Of a stretch of DNA of 64,000 bases, positions 43,365 through 52,417 are shown piece after piece. The DNA comes from an uncultured Flavobacteriales bacterium (GTDB lineage: Bacteria; Bacteroidota; Bacteroidia; Flavobacteriales_E; Vicingaceae). Each line of letters begins with the position of its first letter. The first letter of the stretch is position 1. The notes under the pieces were generated by a model. That model did no database searches, was not told the DNA's origin, and saw nothing but the letters and a program-made list of their open reading frames with translations. Location of the stretch: NCBI GenBank assembly GCA_905479995.1, contig CAJQON010000017.1, positions 62,001 through 126,000 of the forward strand, written 5' to 3'. The position numbers and the translations under genes were made by a program.

Positions 43365-44678
43365 ATGAGTACAGAAGTGGAAAAATTACCTTATAAAGTT
43401 AAAGACATGTCCCTAGCAGAATGGGGAAGAAAAGAAATAACTATTGCTGAGGCAGAAATGCCAGGTTTAATGAGCTTAAGAAAAGAGTTTGGAGATTCTA
43501 AACCTTTAGCTGGAGCTAGAATTGCTGGTTGTTTACACATGACTATTCAAACAGCTGTTTTAATAGAAACATTAACTGCACTTGGTGCAGAGGTTACTTG
43601 GTCGTCTTGTAATATATTTTCAACTCAAGATCAGGCTGCTGCTGCAATTGCTGCAACGGGAGTTCCTGTTTATGCTTGGAAAGGATTAAGCGATGAAGAA
43701 TTTGATTGGTGTATTGATCAGACAATTAAAGGGTTTGAAGGTGGAAAACCTTTAAATATGATACTAGATGATGGTGGAGATTTAACGAACATGGTTTTCG
43801 ATAAATATCCTGAATTATGTGCTGATATTAAAGGATTGTCTGAAGAAACGACTACTGGAGTTCACAGATTATACGATAGAATGAAGAATGGAACTTTAGT
43901 AATGCCTGCAATCAATGTAAATGATTCAGTTACTAAATCTAAGTTTGATAACAAATACGGATGTAAAGAATCTTTAGTAGATGCTATTAGAAGAGCTACT
44001 GATGTAATGATGGCTGGAAAAGTTGCTGTTGTTGCTGGGTATGGCGATGTTGGAAAAGGTTCTGCTGCATCTTTGCAAGGAGCTGGAGCAAGAGTAATTG
44101 TTACTGAAATTGATCCAATTTGTGCTTTACAAGCTGCAATGGATGGTTTTGAAGTAAAGAAAATGGATGATGCTTGTAAAGAAGCAAACATTATTGTTAC
44201 TACAACTGGTAACTTTAATATTATCCAAGGAAAGCATTTTGAATCAATGAAAGATCAAACGATTGTTTGTAACATTGGACACTTTGATAATGAAATTGAC
44301 ATGGCTTGGTTAAATGGTAAGTATGGTAATACTAAAGATACGATTAAGCCACAAGTTGATCAATACAACATTAACGGAAACGTAATTTTTGTATTGGCCG
44401 AAGGTAGATTGGTAAACTTAGGTTGTGCAACTGGACATCCTTCTTTTGTAATGAGTAACTCATTTACAAACCAAACTTTAGCTCAATTAGAGTTGTGGAA
44501 TAACACTGATGCTTACAAAAATGAAGTGTACATGTTACCAAAACATTTAGATGAAAAAGTAGCAAGATTACACTTGTCTAAAATTGGTGTTGAATTAGAA
44601 ACATTAACACAAGAACAAGCTGATTATATTGATGTGAAAGTTGAAGGACCTTACAAAGTAGATCACTACAGATACTAG
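43365..44678 (+). CDS. ahcY: adenosylhomocysteinase
   Basis: AhcY hydrolyses S-adenosylhomocysteine to adenosine and homocysteine, recycling the methyl cycle. The 437 residues have the family signature [60 protein letters not shown], the NAD site [31 protein letters not shown] and the C-terminal DHYRY tail. It is monocistronic, followed by a strong terminator. No SAH riboswitch was seen in the short leader. Confidence 0.97.
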   Translation: MSTEVEKLPYKVKDMSLAEWGRKEITIAEAEMPGLMSLRKEFGDSKPLAGARIAGCLHMTIQTAVLIETLTALGAEVTWSSCNIFSTQDQAAAAIAATGVPVYAWKGLSDEEFDWCIDQTIKGFEGGKPLNMILDDGGDLTNMVFDKYPELCADIKGLSEETTTGVHRLYDRMKNGTLVMPAINVNDSVTKSKFDNKYGCKESLVDAIRRATDVMMAGKVAVVAGYGDVGKGSAASLQGAGARVIVTEIDPICALQAAMDGFEVKKMDDACKEANIIVTTTGNFNIIQGKHFESMKDQTIVCNIGHFDNEIDMAWLNGKYGNTKDTIKPQVDQYNINGNVIFVLAEGRLVNLGCATGHPSFVMSNSFTNQTLAQLELWNNTDAYKNEVYMLPKHLDEKVARLHLSKIGVELETLTQEQADYIDVKVEGPYKVDHYRY

Positions 44679-44698
44679 AAAGTAATTTTTTAGATATG

Positions 44699-44728
44699 AA
44701 AAAGCCCCAACTTAAGTTGGGGCTTTTT
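44699..44728. terminator. bidirectional terminator
   Basis: AAAAAGCCCCAACTT (44699-44713) pairs directly with AAGTTGGGGCTTTTT (44714-44728), a near-perfect hairpin. It ends ahcY and the convergent sigma-factor operon. Confidence 0.9.
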
Positions 44729-45367
44729 TTATTGTCTTAACTCTTCCATATCTTTAAGGAGCTCATCAAGTTTTTTCATGATGCCACCATAAACAGCTTT
44801 AAGGTCGAGTCGGTATAAAGGTTTTGAAAAAATAGTAACTATGATTAGTAGTACAATTACCGAAGATAACCACACTATAGGTAAACCATGAAATAGGAGT
44901 GTATCTGGATTGTTCATTATTTTATGCAGGGCTTGTTGTCCATCTTCGGTTTCTAAAAAGCCAATAACCATAAAACTGAAATACAAAGGGTAGAATACCT
45001 GATAGAACTGGCCAAGTTTTGTGATAAATCCTTTTAAATAATTGTCAAAACTTTTTAGGTAAGCATAGCTGCTCGCGCTCCAGTCTATTTTATCAATTAA
45101 TTTCATGTTCTTTCTTGATATAATAGTAAGTGTCCCTAGAAGTATGCACATTCCAGTTCCAGCGAAATAAGCTCCCATAGAAACCCCAATCATTAGATGT
45201 GCCAGTGCCAAGCCATAAATATAAAAGTGATTGTACTTGAACATTCTTTTAAACTTATCTATAATGTGAATAGATTTTTGATTGTAAAGATTGTTAAGAC
45301 GAGGTACAACTAGGTCTTCTTGTCCTATAAATCCTGATTTCCATATTGTTTCAATTGATTTTTCCAT
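44729..45367 (-). CDS. four-helix membrane protein partner of ECF sigma factor
   Basis: A 212-residue membrane protein. The first 45 residues are soluble (GFIGQEDLVVPRLNNLYNQKSIHIIDKFKRM); membrane helices follow at about 46-63, 67-84, 124-140 and 162-184 (IVWLSSVIVLLIIVTIFS). The C-terminus is a soluble helical tail with Leu/Glu repeats (MKKLDELLKDMEELRQ). It overlaps the upstream ECF sigma gene by 17 bases, so the two are coupled, and it takes the position of an anti-sigma factor. It has no zinc-binding motif or known anti-sigma domain, so that role is inferred from position only. Confidence 0.7.
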   Translation of the reverse strand: MEKSIETIWKSGFIGQEDLVVPRLNNLYNQKSIHIIDKFKRMFKYNHFYIYGLALAHLMIGVSMGAYFAGTGMCILLGTLTIISRKNMKLIDKIDWSASSYAYLKSFDNYLKGFITKLGQFYQVFYPLYFSFMVIGFLETEDGQQALHKIMNNPDTLLFHGLPIVWLSSVIVLLIIVTIFSKPLYRLDLKAVYGGIMKKLDELLKDMEELRQ

Positions 45368-45839
45368 CTAATAATTTTTTTAAGCGTTCTTTAATTCGTT
45401 TAATTCTAACCCCAATGTTGTTGGGGTTGGTACCAATAATGTTAGCAATTTCTTCGTATGTTTTTTCTTCTAAATAAAGTAAGATAACAGCTCTGTCAAT
45501 TTCAGTAAGTTGTTTAATTGCAACATATAGTTGGTTAATGGATTCGTCTTCGAATACCTTACTTTCTTCACTTAATTCAGGTTGTTGGATTTCAGACTTT
45601 AATTTTTCTGAGGTTTTACTTTTTTTCAAAAGAGTTAAGCATACGTTTAAACTTAATCTATAGATCCAGGTCGACCATTCTGATTCTTGATTAAAGTTTT
45701 CTTTACTTTTCCATATTTGGAGGCAAACCTCCTGATAATAATCTTCAAAATCTTCTTGAGAGTTGGTATAGGCTCTGCAGATTTTGACAATTATACCAGC
45801 ATATGGTAAAATTTGAGCGTTATAGAAATCGATACTCAT
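45351..45839 (-). CDS. ECF RNA polymerase sigma factor
   Basis: A 162-residue sigma-70 factor with region 2 (QEDFEDYYQEVCLQIWKSKENFNQESEWSTWIYRLSLNVCLTLLKK) and region 4 (LTEIDRAVILLYLEEKTYEEIANIIGTNPNNIGVRIKRIKERLKKLL). The 17-base overlap with a 4-TM protein gene suggests regulation by that membrane protein. The upstream region contains TGTAAT on the minus strand (45885 to 45880), but no CGTC at the expected 17-base distance, so autoregulation is not shown here. Confidence 0.9.
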   Translation of the reverse strand: MSIDFYNAQILPYAGIIVKICRAYTNSQEDFEDYYQEVCLQIWKSKENFNQESEWSTWIYRLSLNVCLTLLKKSKTSEKLKSEIQQPELSEESKVFEDESINQLYVAIKQLTEIDRAVILLYLEEKTYEEIANIIGTNPNNIGVRIKRIKERLKKLLDGKIN

Positions 45840-45899
45840 TATTCTTTTTTTCTTAGTTAGTGTCTTGGGTAGATGGTTTATTACACCCTAAAGAAAAAA

Positions 45900-46322
45900 T
45901 TAATTAAAAATGTGTAAAACACTACCATCAAATGAAGTTTGGTACTGCTTAAGAGGAAGGTTTGCTGGGTTTTTAGTTACAGAGCCATCAACAATTAAAA
46001 AGTTGGAGCCGCAACAATCGTCTACCGCTGTAATGTTACTGGCATCAACAGATACAACTGCACACGAGTTTGTTGGTGTGTAAGTGCAATGCCTGTCGTA
46101 AACTTTAAAAGCATCATTGGATGCTCGATATAAAATAAGGCCTCTAGATCCTCCATTTAAATACATCCATCCTCCAGGCACAGATACTTTAATGTAAGCA
46201 GGATTACTCATGTTAATGTAGTAATTAACAGAAACCAACGGAATGTTGGAGTTCTCATCTTTATTACAACTAAGAAAAAGAAGTAACGGGAGTAAAAATA
46301 TAGGGAACCAAATTTTATGCAT
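45900..46322 (-). CDS. Rieske-like lipoprotein lacking the canonical ligands
   Basis: A 140-residue lipoprotein: signal FLLPLLLFLSC, Cys 19. The mature part looks like the small Rieske-type family of Bacteroidetes lipoproteins: GLILYRASNDAFKVYDRHCTYTPTNSCAVVSVDASN then VDDCCGSNFLIVDGSVTKNPANLPLKQYQTSFDGSVLHI. In a true Rieske the cluster needs CxH and CxxH; here the sites read HCTY and CCGSNF, so the His ligands appear missing. Either it is degenerate or it binds metal differently. It is divergent from the small basic secreted protein. Confidence 0.7.
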   Translation of the reverse strand: MHKIWFPIFLLPLLLFLSCNKDENSNIPLVSVNYYINMSNPAYIKVSVPGGWMYLNGGSRGLILYRASNDAFKVYDRHCTYTPTNSCAVVSVDASNITAVDDCCGSNFLIVDGSVTKNPANLPLKQYQTSFDGSVLHIFN

Positions 46323-46379
46323 GCTCTTAAATTCAGTATAAAATTAGTAAATTCGATTTATTAAATAGGAATAACGTCA

Positions 46380-46673
46380 ATGAAAGGGATTAAGTATATC
46401 ATACCGCTACTATTAATTGTTTGCTCACTGAGTGTTTTTGGACAAGAATCAAAACAATTAAAGAATCGAAAAAAAATGCTCGCAAAGCAGGAAGTTTCTA
46501 AAGAGAAGGCAAAGGAAAAAGCCATAGAAGACGGTAAAAAGCGGCACAGAAATATTCAGACAAAAGCTGTAAAGAAAAGAATGAAAAAACAGCAAAAAAA
46601 GTCCACAGCACTTAACAGAAAAAGGTCTGGGAAAAAGAAATCTTTTTTTGCTCGAATTTTTGGAGGGAAGTAA
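46380..46673 (+). CDS. small secreted highly basic protein
   Basis: A 97-residue protein with signal MKGIKYIIPLLLIVCSLSVFGQ; the rest is mostly Lys/Arg (KNRKKMLAKQEVSKEKAKEKA, RMKKQQKKSTALNRKRSGKKK) and ends FFARIFGGK. Its TAA stop is directly followed by the ATG of the first LytTR regulator, so it should be co-transcribed with it. No domain is recognised. Such basic small proteins occur next to signalling genes in Bacteroidetes; a link to the LytTR system is inferred only from position. Confidence 0.75.
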   Translation: MKGIKYIIPLLLIVCSLSVFGQESKQLKNRKKMLAKQEVSKEKAKEKAIEDGKKRHRNIQTKAVKKRMKKQQKKSTALNRKRSGKKKSFFARIFGGK

Positions 46674-47453
46674 ATGACCAAAATAAGGGCGATAATTGTT
46701 GATGATGAATTACTTGCAAGAGAGAATCTTGCGTTGCTTTTAAATGAATTTTGTCCAGAGGTAGAAATTGTAGGGAAGGGAGAGAATGTTGAGCAAGCCA
46801 GGCAATTGATTGCTGAAAAAAAACCCGAAGCTGTTTTTTTAGATATAAGAATGCCAAGTGGAGAGGAAGGCTTGGAATTATTAGAGGATGTTAAAACCAA
46901 TAATTTTCAGATCGTATTTGTAACAGCTTTTAAAGATTATGCTGTTAAAGCGTTTAATGTAAACTCTATTCACTACATTTTAAAACCTATTGATATAGAA
47001 GACTTAAAAGATGCAGTAGAAAAATTAATCTCTTACAAAACGCTTTTTTCGCAAGATTCAACCAACATTGAAATGTACCTAGAGTCCATTAAAAATTTTT
47101 CGGAAAACATTCATTATCAAACCGAATCTAATAAGATTACTATAGCGCATAGTAAGGGTATTAAAATTATTGATGATAATGATATCTTATTTTTAGAAGG
47201 AGATGGAAATTGTACTAATATTCATTTTAAGGATGGGTCTACATTTTTTGATACCCGAACACTTCGAGTTTATGACGAAATTTTAAATGGAGATAAATTT
47301 TACCGTATCCATAAAAAATACATTATTAACTTAATTCACCTTACCGATTATTTGAGCGATGACGGTTATTATGCTAAAATGCAATCGGGAGAGCTGTTGC
47401 CTGTTGCTCGAGCTCGAGTATCTGAGTTTATCAAAACTATAAAATCATTATAG
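46674..47453 (+). CDS. LytTR-family response regulator (first)
   Basis: A 259-residue regulator: REC domain (residues 4-120) with acidic pocket VDDE and phospho-Asp 57 in VFLDIRMPSGEEGLELL, then a LytTR DNA-binding domain (about 150-259; IIDDNDILFLEGDGNCTNIHFKDGSTFFDTRTLRVYDEIL, FYRIHKKYIINLIHLTDYL). It follows the small basic protein without a gap. A 125-base gap separates it from a second LytTR regulator. It is a clear paralogue of that one: QARQLIAEKKP against DARQLIAEEEP, and DIEDLKDAVEKL against DIEDLQAAVKKV. Confidence 0.95.
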   Translation: MTKIRAIIVDDELLARENLALLLNEFCPEVEIVGKGENVEQARQLIAEKKPEAVFLDIRMPSGEEGLELLEDVKTNNFQIVFVTAFKDYAVKAFNVNSIHYILKPIDIEDLKDAVEKLISYKTLFSQDSTNIEMYLESIKNFSENIHYQTESNKITIAHSKGIKIIDDNDILFLEGDGNCTNIHFKDGSTFFDTRTLRVYDEILNGDKFYRIHKKYIINLIHLTDYLSDDGYYAKMQSGELLPVARARVSEFIKTIKSL

Positions 47454-47578
47454 TTTTGTGCGGGTTAGTTGCTAAGAACTACCGTTTAATAGCTCAGACC
47501 TACGAGTGAGTATTTTTACGGAACATTACCAATGCATTTTCGTAAATTTAAATCGCACACTAACTAAAACTAATTCTT

Positions 47579-48337
47579 ATGACTATTAATACCTTAATTA
47601 TTGACGATGAAGAAAATGCTAGAAGTAATCTTAAATTAATATTAGAAGAGTATTGTCCTTCTATAAATGTTGTTGCAGAAGCAGGGTCTGCTGATGATGC
47701 AAGACAATTAATAGCTGAAGAAGAACCAGATTTATTGTTTTTAGATATTAATATGCCCAATGAGGATGGATTTGAATTGTTAGATTCATTAGAGAATAAA
47801 AACTTTTCAGTAATATTTATTACCGCCCACAATCAGTTTGCCATAAAAGCTTTAAAAGCTGGAGCAATTGATTATATTGAAAAACCAATTGACATAGAAG
47901 ATTTACAAGCTGCTGTAAAAAAGGTAAAAGTTAAGGATGGTGGTGATGGAAATGTTGATTATAATATGATTCGAAATATTATTAATGAACATAAAAATGA
48001 CGATAAATCTGATATTATTGCAGTTCCGACATTGAGTGGTTATGAGATAATAAAAATTGAAGATATTATTCATTTGGTTGCAGATGAGAGTTACACTAAG
48101 ATATTTTTAACCAATGGGAAAAAATGTACGAGTAGTATGACTATTGCTAAGTATGAAAAGGTATTAAACGATAATGTATTTTATCGAGTACATAAATCGC
48201 ATATTATTAATACACGTCACCATTTAAAAGAGTTTAACCGACATGATGGCAATATGGCTATTATGGATAACGGGGAAGCTATTCCTGTAGCAAGAAGAAA
48301 ACTTTCAGGATTTATTAATAAGATAAAAACGTTTTAA
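47579..48337 (+). CDS. LytTR-family response regulator (second)
   Basis: A 252-residue regulator with REC (residues 3-118), phospho-Asp 56 in LFLDINMPNEDGFELL, and a LytTR domain (about 145-252; IPVA-type YEIIKIEDIIHLVADESYTKIFLTNGKKCTSSMTIAKYEKVL, FYRVHKSHIINTRHHLKEF). The histidine kinase gene starts nine bases after its stop, so this regulator is the more likely cognate of that kinase. The 125-base gap upstream gives it its own promoter region. Confidence 0.95.
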   Translation: MTINTLIIDDEENARSNLKLILEEYCPSINVVAEAGSADDARQLIAEEEPDLLFLDINMPNEDGFELLDSLENKNFSVIFITAHNQFAIKALKAGAIDYIEKPIDIEDLQAAVKKVKVKDGGDGNVDYNMIRNIINEHKNDDKSDIIAVPTLSGYEIIKIEDIIHLVADESYTKIFLTNGKKCTSSMTIAKYEKVLNDNVFYRVHKSHIINTRHHLKEFNRHDGNMAIMDNGEAIPVARRKLSGFINKIKTF

Positions 48338-48346
48338 GGAATATTA

Positions 48347-51301
48347 ATGCAAAAAATAGTAGGGGTATTGTTAGCGCTTTTCATAAGTGTAAGTGTTTTT
48401 GCCCAGCAGTATAATTTTATTGACTATTCTATTGAAGAGGGCTTAGCGCAATCTCAAGTTAGAGCTATTTGCCAAGATAATTCAGGATATATTTGGGTGG
48501 GAACTTTAGGAGGCTTATCAAAATTTGACGGAATAAATTTTGAAAATTTCTCTGTAAAAGATGGCCTACTAACCAATCAAATTAATTCTATTTATAAGGA
48601 TAGCAAAGGAAATTTATGGTTAGGAACCTTAGGTGGTGTGTCGTTTTATGATGGCAATAAATTTAAAAGCTATCAGTTTAAGGAAGAATTGGCTGAAAAT
48701 ACCGTGCTATCTATTGTTGAGGATAGGATAGGTAATATTTGGTTTGCTACAGATGGAGGAGGAGTTGTTTATTTTAATCAAGAAGAGTTTAATTATATAA
48801 CACTTAAAAATGGTACTGATAATAATTACGTAAGAAACATTATTTCCGATGATAAAGGTAGTGTGTGGCTGGCAACTCGAAATGGAATAACCACTATTGA
48901 CCTAAACTTTAATGTTAAAAATATTGTAGAGGATATTAATGCTACACAAGTTTGTTTGGATAATGAAGAAATTTGGTGCTCTACATTTGGTGATGGAATA
49001 GTAAAGGTTGTAGATGGCGAACAAATGATTTTAAATGTCGATTCGGGTTTAATTAGTAATCACATTAGAGGATTTGTTAAGAGGTCAGATGGTTCTATAT
49101 GGTTTGTTTCTAAAAATGGAATTTCGAAATACTTTAATGGAAAATTTAAAAACTTTACTACTGCCGATGGTTTAAAAGACCATAATGTTAAATGTACTAC
49201 TGAAGATTGTGAAGGCAATTTGTTTTTAGGAACAGATGGTGGCGGATTAATAAAATTTACGAGTGAAGATTTTGTGAGCTATACAGAAAATGATGTTGTT
49301 GGAAGTAACGTGGTAATGTCGGTTTTGCAAGATCAAAATACAAATATATGGGTTTCTACCTATGGTGAAGGAATAGGCGTTTTTACAAGCAAAGGGTATT
49401 CAAGATTTACTACAGCAAACGGATTAGGGAATAATACCGTGTGGTGCAGCCTGGTCTCTTCAGATTTAAATTTATGGGTTGGAACCTCCAATGGGGTATC
49501 GGTATTTAATGGAACATCGTTTAAAACCTACAATCAGAAACACGGCTTAGAAGGTAAAAAAGTTTGGTCTTTGGCTGAAGATGAAACTGGTAAAATTTGG
49601 ATTGGTACAAAAGAGGGTGTTTCCTTAATAGATCCTAAGACAGCTAAAATTAGCAATTTAGGAGTTGGAAGGAATGTTAGAACCATCTTTAAAGATACGG
49701 ACAATTACTTTTGGTTTTGTTCTTCAGATGGACTATTTAAATACAATGTTCAAACACAAAACTACAAGCTATATTCTTCTGGTGATGGCTTGCCAAGTGA
49801 AAGTGTAATGAATATTGTTAAGGACGATAATGGGGTTTATTGGATAGGGACTACCAATGGGTTGGCTGTAATGAAAGATGGGGAAATTACTGCGATTGAT
49901 GTGCCTGGTAATTTTTCTGCGAATAACATTAATTTTTTACAATTAGATGATTTTAACAACTTATGGATAGGAACTAATTTTGGGCTGTATCAATTAAATA
50001 TTAAGGATAAAACGAAGTTTGTTGCGACAGACTTTATTCGGTACTCTAATTTAGATGGGTTAAAAAGTTTAGAGTGCAATCAAAATGCATCTTATATAGA
50101 TAATCAGAACAATTTATGGTTTGGAACCAGTTATGGTTTAATGAAACATAGATTGAAACCTGATAAAGAAAAGATTTCTTACCCAAAAGTTCAATTAAAG
50201 GGAGTGCGATTGTTTTTTGAGGATTTTGATTTTTCAAAGTACTCAGATGGATATATTGGTAATACTGAATTGCCAAATAATCTCCAACTTAAATACAATA
50301 AAAACCACCTTACCTTTGATTTTGTAGGGATTTATTTAACCAATCCAGATAAAGTAACTTACCGATTTAAATTGGAAGGATTTGATGAGGATTGGCATCC
50401 AATAACTGCTTCTCGATTTGTAACTTACTCGAATATCCCTTCAGGTTCATTTACTTTTAAACTTATTGCGAGTACAGATAGAGAAAATTGGTCGACACCT
50501 CAGGAGTTTACTTTTATTATTGATCCTCCATTTTGGTTTACTTGGTGGTTTTTTATGTTAAGTCTGTTGTTTGTATCGGGATTAGTTTTCCTTATCTTTT
50601 TAAGGATTAAAAGAACAAAATTGGCCAAGCAGGCTACTCAACTTTTGCAAGATAAAACCAAAATGCTATCACTAGAGCAACAGGCTCTTAATGCTAGTAT
50701 GAATAGGCATTTTATTTTTAATGCACTAAACTCAATTCAGTTTTACATTAACCGACAAGATAAAATATCAGCCAACAAATACCTGTCTAGTTTTGCCAAG
50801 TTGGTAAGAAAAAATTTAGATAGTTCATTGGTAGCTGAAATTGCATTAGAAGATGAAATAGAGCGGATAAAACTTTATTTGAATTTGGAACAAATGAGGT
50901 TTCAAAATAAATTTAATTATGACATAAACATTGATTCCAATATTGATACGCAATCAATTATGATTCCATCTATGCTGTTGCAACCTTTTATAGAAAATTC
51001 AATATGGCATGGAATATTGCCCTCTAATACTCCTGGAAACATTGTGGTAAATGTAAAGCTAGAAAGAGATAAGTTGTATATAAATGTTACCGATGATGGT
51101 GTTGGAATTGATGTAAGCATAGAGCAAAAAAGAGGCAAAACACAACATCATGATTCTAAAGGAATGGAGTTAACTAAAGGAAGAATAAAGCTGATTAGTA
51201 AAATTTCTAATAAAGATTGTGCAATAAAAGGACCGTATCAAGTATATAGTGCAACTAATAAAGTTGCTGGAACTGAAGTGGTTATTATTTTGACTTTGTA
51301 A
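48347..51301 (+). CDS. two-component regulator propeller histidine kinase (LytS-type core)
   Basis: A 984-residue membrane sensor. After a signal (MQKIVGVLLALFISVSVFAQ) come about 13 Reg_prop repeats forming a two-propeller periplasmic sensor (repeated DxxGxxWxGT patterns, for example DNSGYIWVGTLGGLSKFDG). A Y_Y_Y-type beta domain follows (residues about 610-725), one membrane helix (FTWWFFMLSLLFVSGLVFLIFLRI), a coiled coil and the His_kinase domain NASMNRHFIFNALNSIQFYIN with an HATPase motif DDGVGIDV. Start is ATG nine bases after the second LytTR gene. It senses an unknown extracellular ligand and phosphorylates a LytTR regulator; this is the usual pairing in Bacteroidetes. Confidence 0.93.
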   Translation: MQKIVGVLLALFISVSVFAQQYNFIDYSIEEGLAQSQVRAICQDNSGYIWVGTLGGLSKFDGINFENFSVKDGLLTNQINSIYKDSKGNLWLGTLGGVSFYDGNKFKSYQFKEELAENTVLSIVEDRIGNIWFATDGGGVVYFNQEEFNYITLKNGTDNNYVRNIISDDKGSVWLATRNGITTIDLNFNVKNIVEDINATQVCLDNEEIWCSTFGDGIVKVVDGEQMILNVDSGLISNHIRGFVKRSDGSIWFVSKNGISKYFNGKFKNFTTADGLKDHNVKCTTEDCEGNLFLGTDGGGLIKFTSEDFVSYTENDVVGSNVVMSVLQDQNTNIWVSTYGEGIGVFTSKGYSRFTTANGLGNNTVWCSLVSSDLNLWVGTSNGVSVFNGTSFKTYNQKHGLEGKKVWSLAEDETGKIWIGTKEGVSLIDPKTAKISNLGVGRNVRTIFKDTDNYFWFCSSDGLFKYNVQTQNYKLYSSGDGLPSESVMNIVKDDNGVYWIGTTNGLAVMKDGEITAIDVPGNFSANNINFLQLDDFNNLWIGTNFGLYQLNIKDKTKFVATDFIRYSNLDGLKSLECNQNASYIDNQNNLWFGTSYGLMKHRLKPDKEKISYPKVQLKGVRLFFEDFDFSKYSDGYIGNTELPNNLQLKYNKNHLTFDFVGIYLTNPDKVTYRFKLEGFDEDWHPITASRFVTYSNIPSGSFTFKLIASTDRENWSTPQEFTFIIDPPFWFTWWFFMLSLLFVSGLVFLIFLRIKRTKLAKQATQLLQDKTKMLSLEQQALNASMNRHFIFNALNSIQFYINRQDKISANKYLSSFAKLVRKNLDSSLVAEIALEDEIERIKLYLNLEQMRFQNKFNYDINIDSNIDTQSIMIPSMLLQPFIENSIWHGILPSNTPGNIVVNVKLERDKLYINVTDDGVGIDVSIEQKRGKTQHHDSKGMELTKGRIKLISKISNKDCAIKGPYQVYSATNKVAGTEVVIILTL

Positions 51302-51321
51302 AGTTTTATTATTTTTAGCCC

Positions 51322-52416
51322 ATGCAAGTAAAAGATATAACAACTATAATAGAAGAATTTGCCTCATTATCCTATCAGGAAAGTTATGATAATTCGGGTT
51401 TAATTGTTGGCTCAACTACCGATGAGGTAAATGGAGTGTTGATTTGTTTGGACTGTGTTGATGCTGTTTTGGAAGAGGCTATTGCATTAAATTGTAATAT
51501 GATTATTGCCCATCATCCAATTGTATTTGAAGGAATAAAAAAGCTAAACGGTAAAAACTATATTGAAAAAGTGGTAATTAAGGCCATTAAAAATAATATT
51601 GCAATTTATGCTGCTCATACTAATTTAGACAACACCTTTAATGGGGTTAGTTTTAAAATGGCAGAAAAAATTGGGTTAAAAAACTGTAAGGTTTTAGCTC
51701 CCAAAAAAAACTTGCTAAGTAAACTAATTACTTACTGTCCAAGAGCAAATTCAACTGAATTAAGGCAAGCGCTTTTTAATGCTGGAGCTGGCGATATAAG
51801 CAATTATTCGGAATGTAGTTTTAATACCGAGGGTGTTGGAACTTTTAAAGCAGCCTCAGGAACAAATCCTTACTTAGGAACTGTAGGTCAATCTCACCAA
51901 GAAAATGAAACTAAAATTGAAGTGATTGTTCCAAATTTTAAATTGACTGAGGTTTTAAATGCAATGACAGAAAATCATCCTTATGAAGAAGTTGCTTACG
52001 ATATTGTTGCATTAGAAAATAAATTATTAAATGTTGGAAGTGGAGTAATTGGCGAACTTGAAGATGAAAATGAAGAGTTGGAGTTTTTAACGAATTTAAA
52101 AAATCAGTTGCAAACAGACTGTATAAGGCATACTTCTTTTCGTAATAAAAAAGTTAAAACAGTTGCCGTTTGTGGAGGTTCGGGAAGCTTTTTATTAAAT
52201 AATGCCATTGCTCATCAAGCCGATGTTTTTATAACAGGTGACTTTAAATACCATCAATTTTTTGATGCAGAAGACAAAATTATTATTGCGGATGTAGGTC
52301 ATTATGAAAGTGAGCAATACACTAGTGAGCTTATTTATGAGATTCTTAATAAAAAAATTCCTAATTTCGCAGTTCGTATATCAAAAGAAAATACAAACCC
52401 AATAAATTACCTTTAA
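51322..52416 (+). CDS. Nif3-like dinuclear metal center protein (long form)
   Basis: A 364-residue Nif3/YbgI family protein. Metal-binding segments are MIIAHHPIVFEGIKKL, YAAHTNLDN and FITGDFKYHQFFDAED near the C-terminus. The length shows the long form with a central PII-like insertion (residues about 130-230; ENHPYEEVAYDIV is its signature). The protein forms hexameric rings with two metals; activity is unsettled (GTP cyclohydrolase I type 2 is often quoted but unproven). It is one base from the following zinc-ribbon gene, a conserved pairing in Bacteroidetes. Confidence 0.92.
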   Translation: MQVKDITTIIEEFASLSYQESYDNSGLIVGSTTDEVNGVLICLDCVDAVLEEAIALNCNMIIAHHPIVFEGIKKLNGKNYIEKVVIKAIKNNIAIYAAHTNLDNTFNGVSFKMAEKIGLKNCKVLAPKKNLLSKLITYCPRANSTELRQALFNAGAGDISNYSECSFNTEGVGTFKAASGTNPYLGTVGQSHQENETKIEVIVPNFKLTEVLNAMTENHPYEEVAYDIVALENKLLNVGSGVIGELEDENEELEFLTNLKNQLQTDCIRHTSFRNKKVKTVAVCGGSGSFLLNNAIAHQADVFITGDFKYHQFFDAEDKIIIADVGHYESEQYTSELIYEILNKKIPNFAVRISKENTNPINYL

Positions 52417-52417
52417 A

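Noticed and set aside
45859-45886. Autoregulatory ECF promoter before the second sigma gene
   Set aside because: TGTAAT is present on the minus strand but no CGTC-type box stands 17 bases downstream.
47454-47578. LytTR binding sites between the two regulators
   Set aside because: ACCGTTTAA resembles a LytTR half site, but no second copy with the usual spacing was found.
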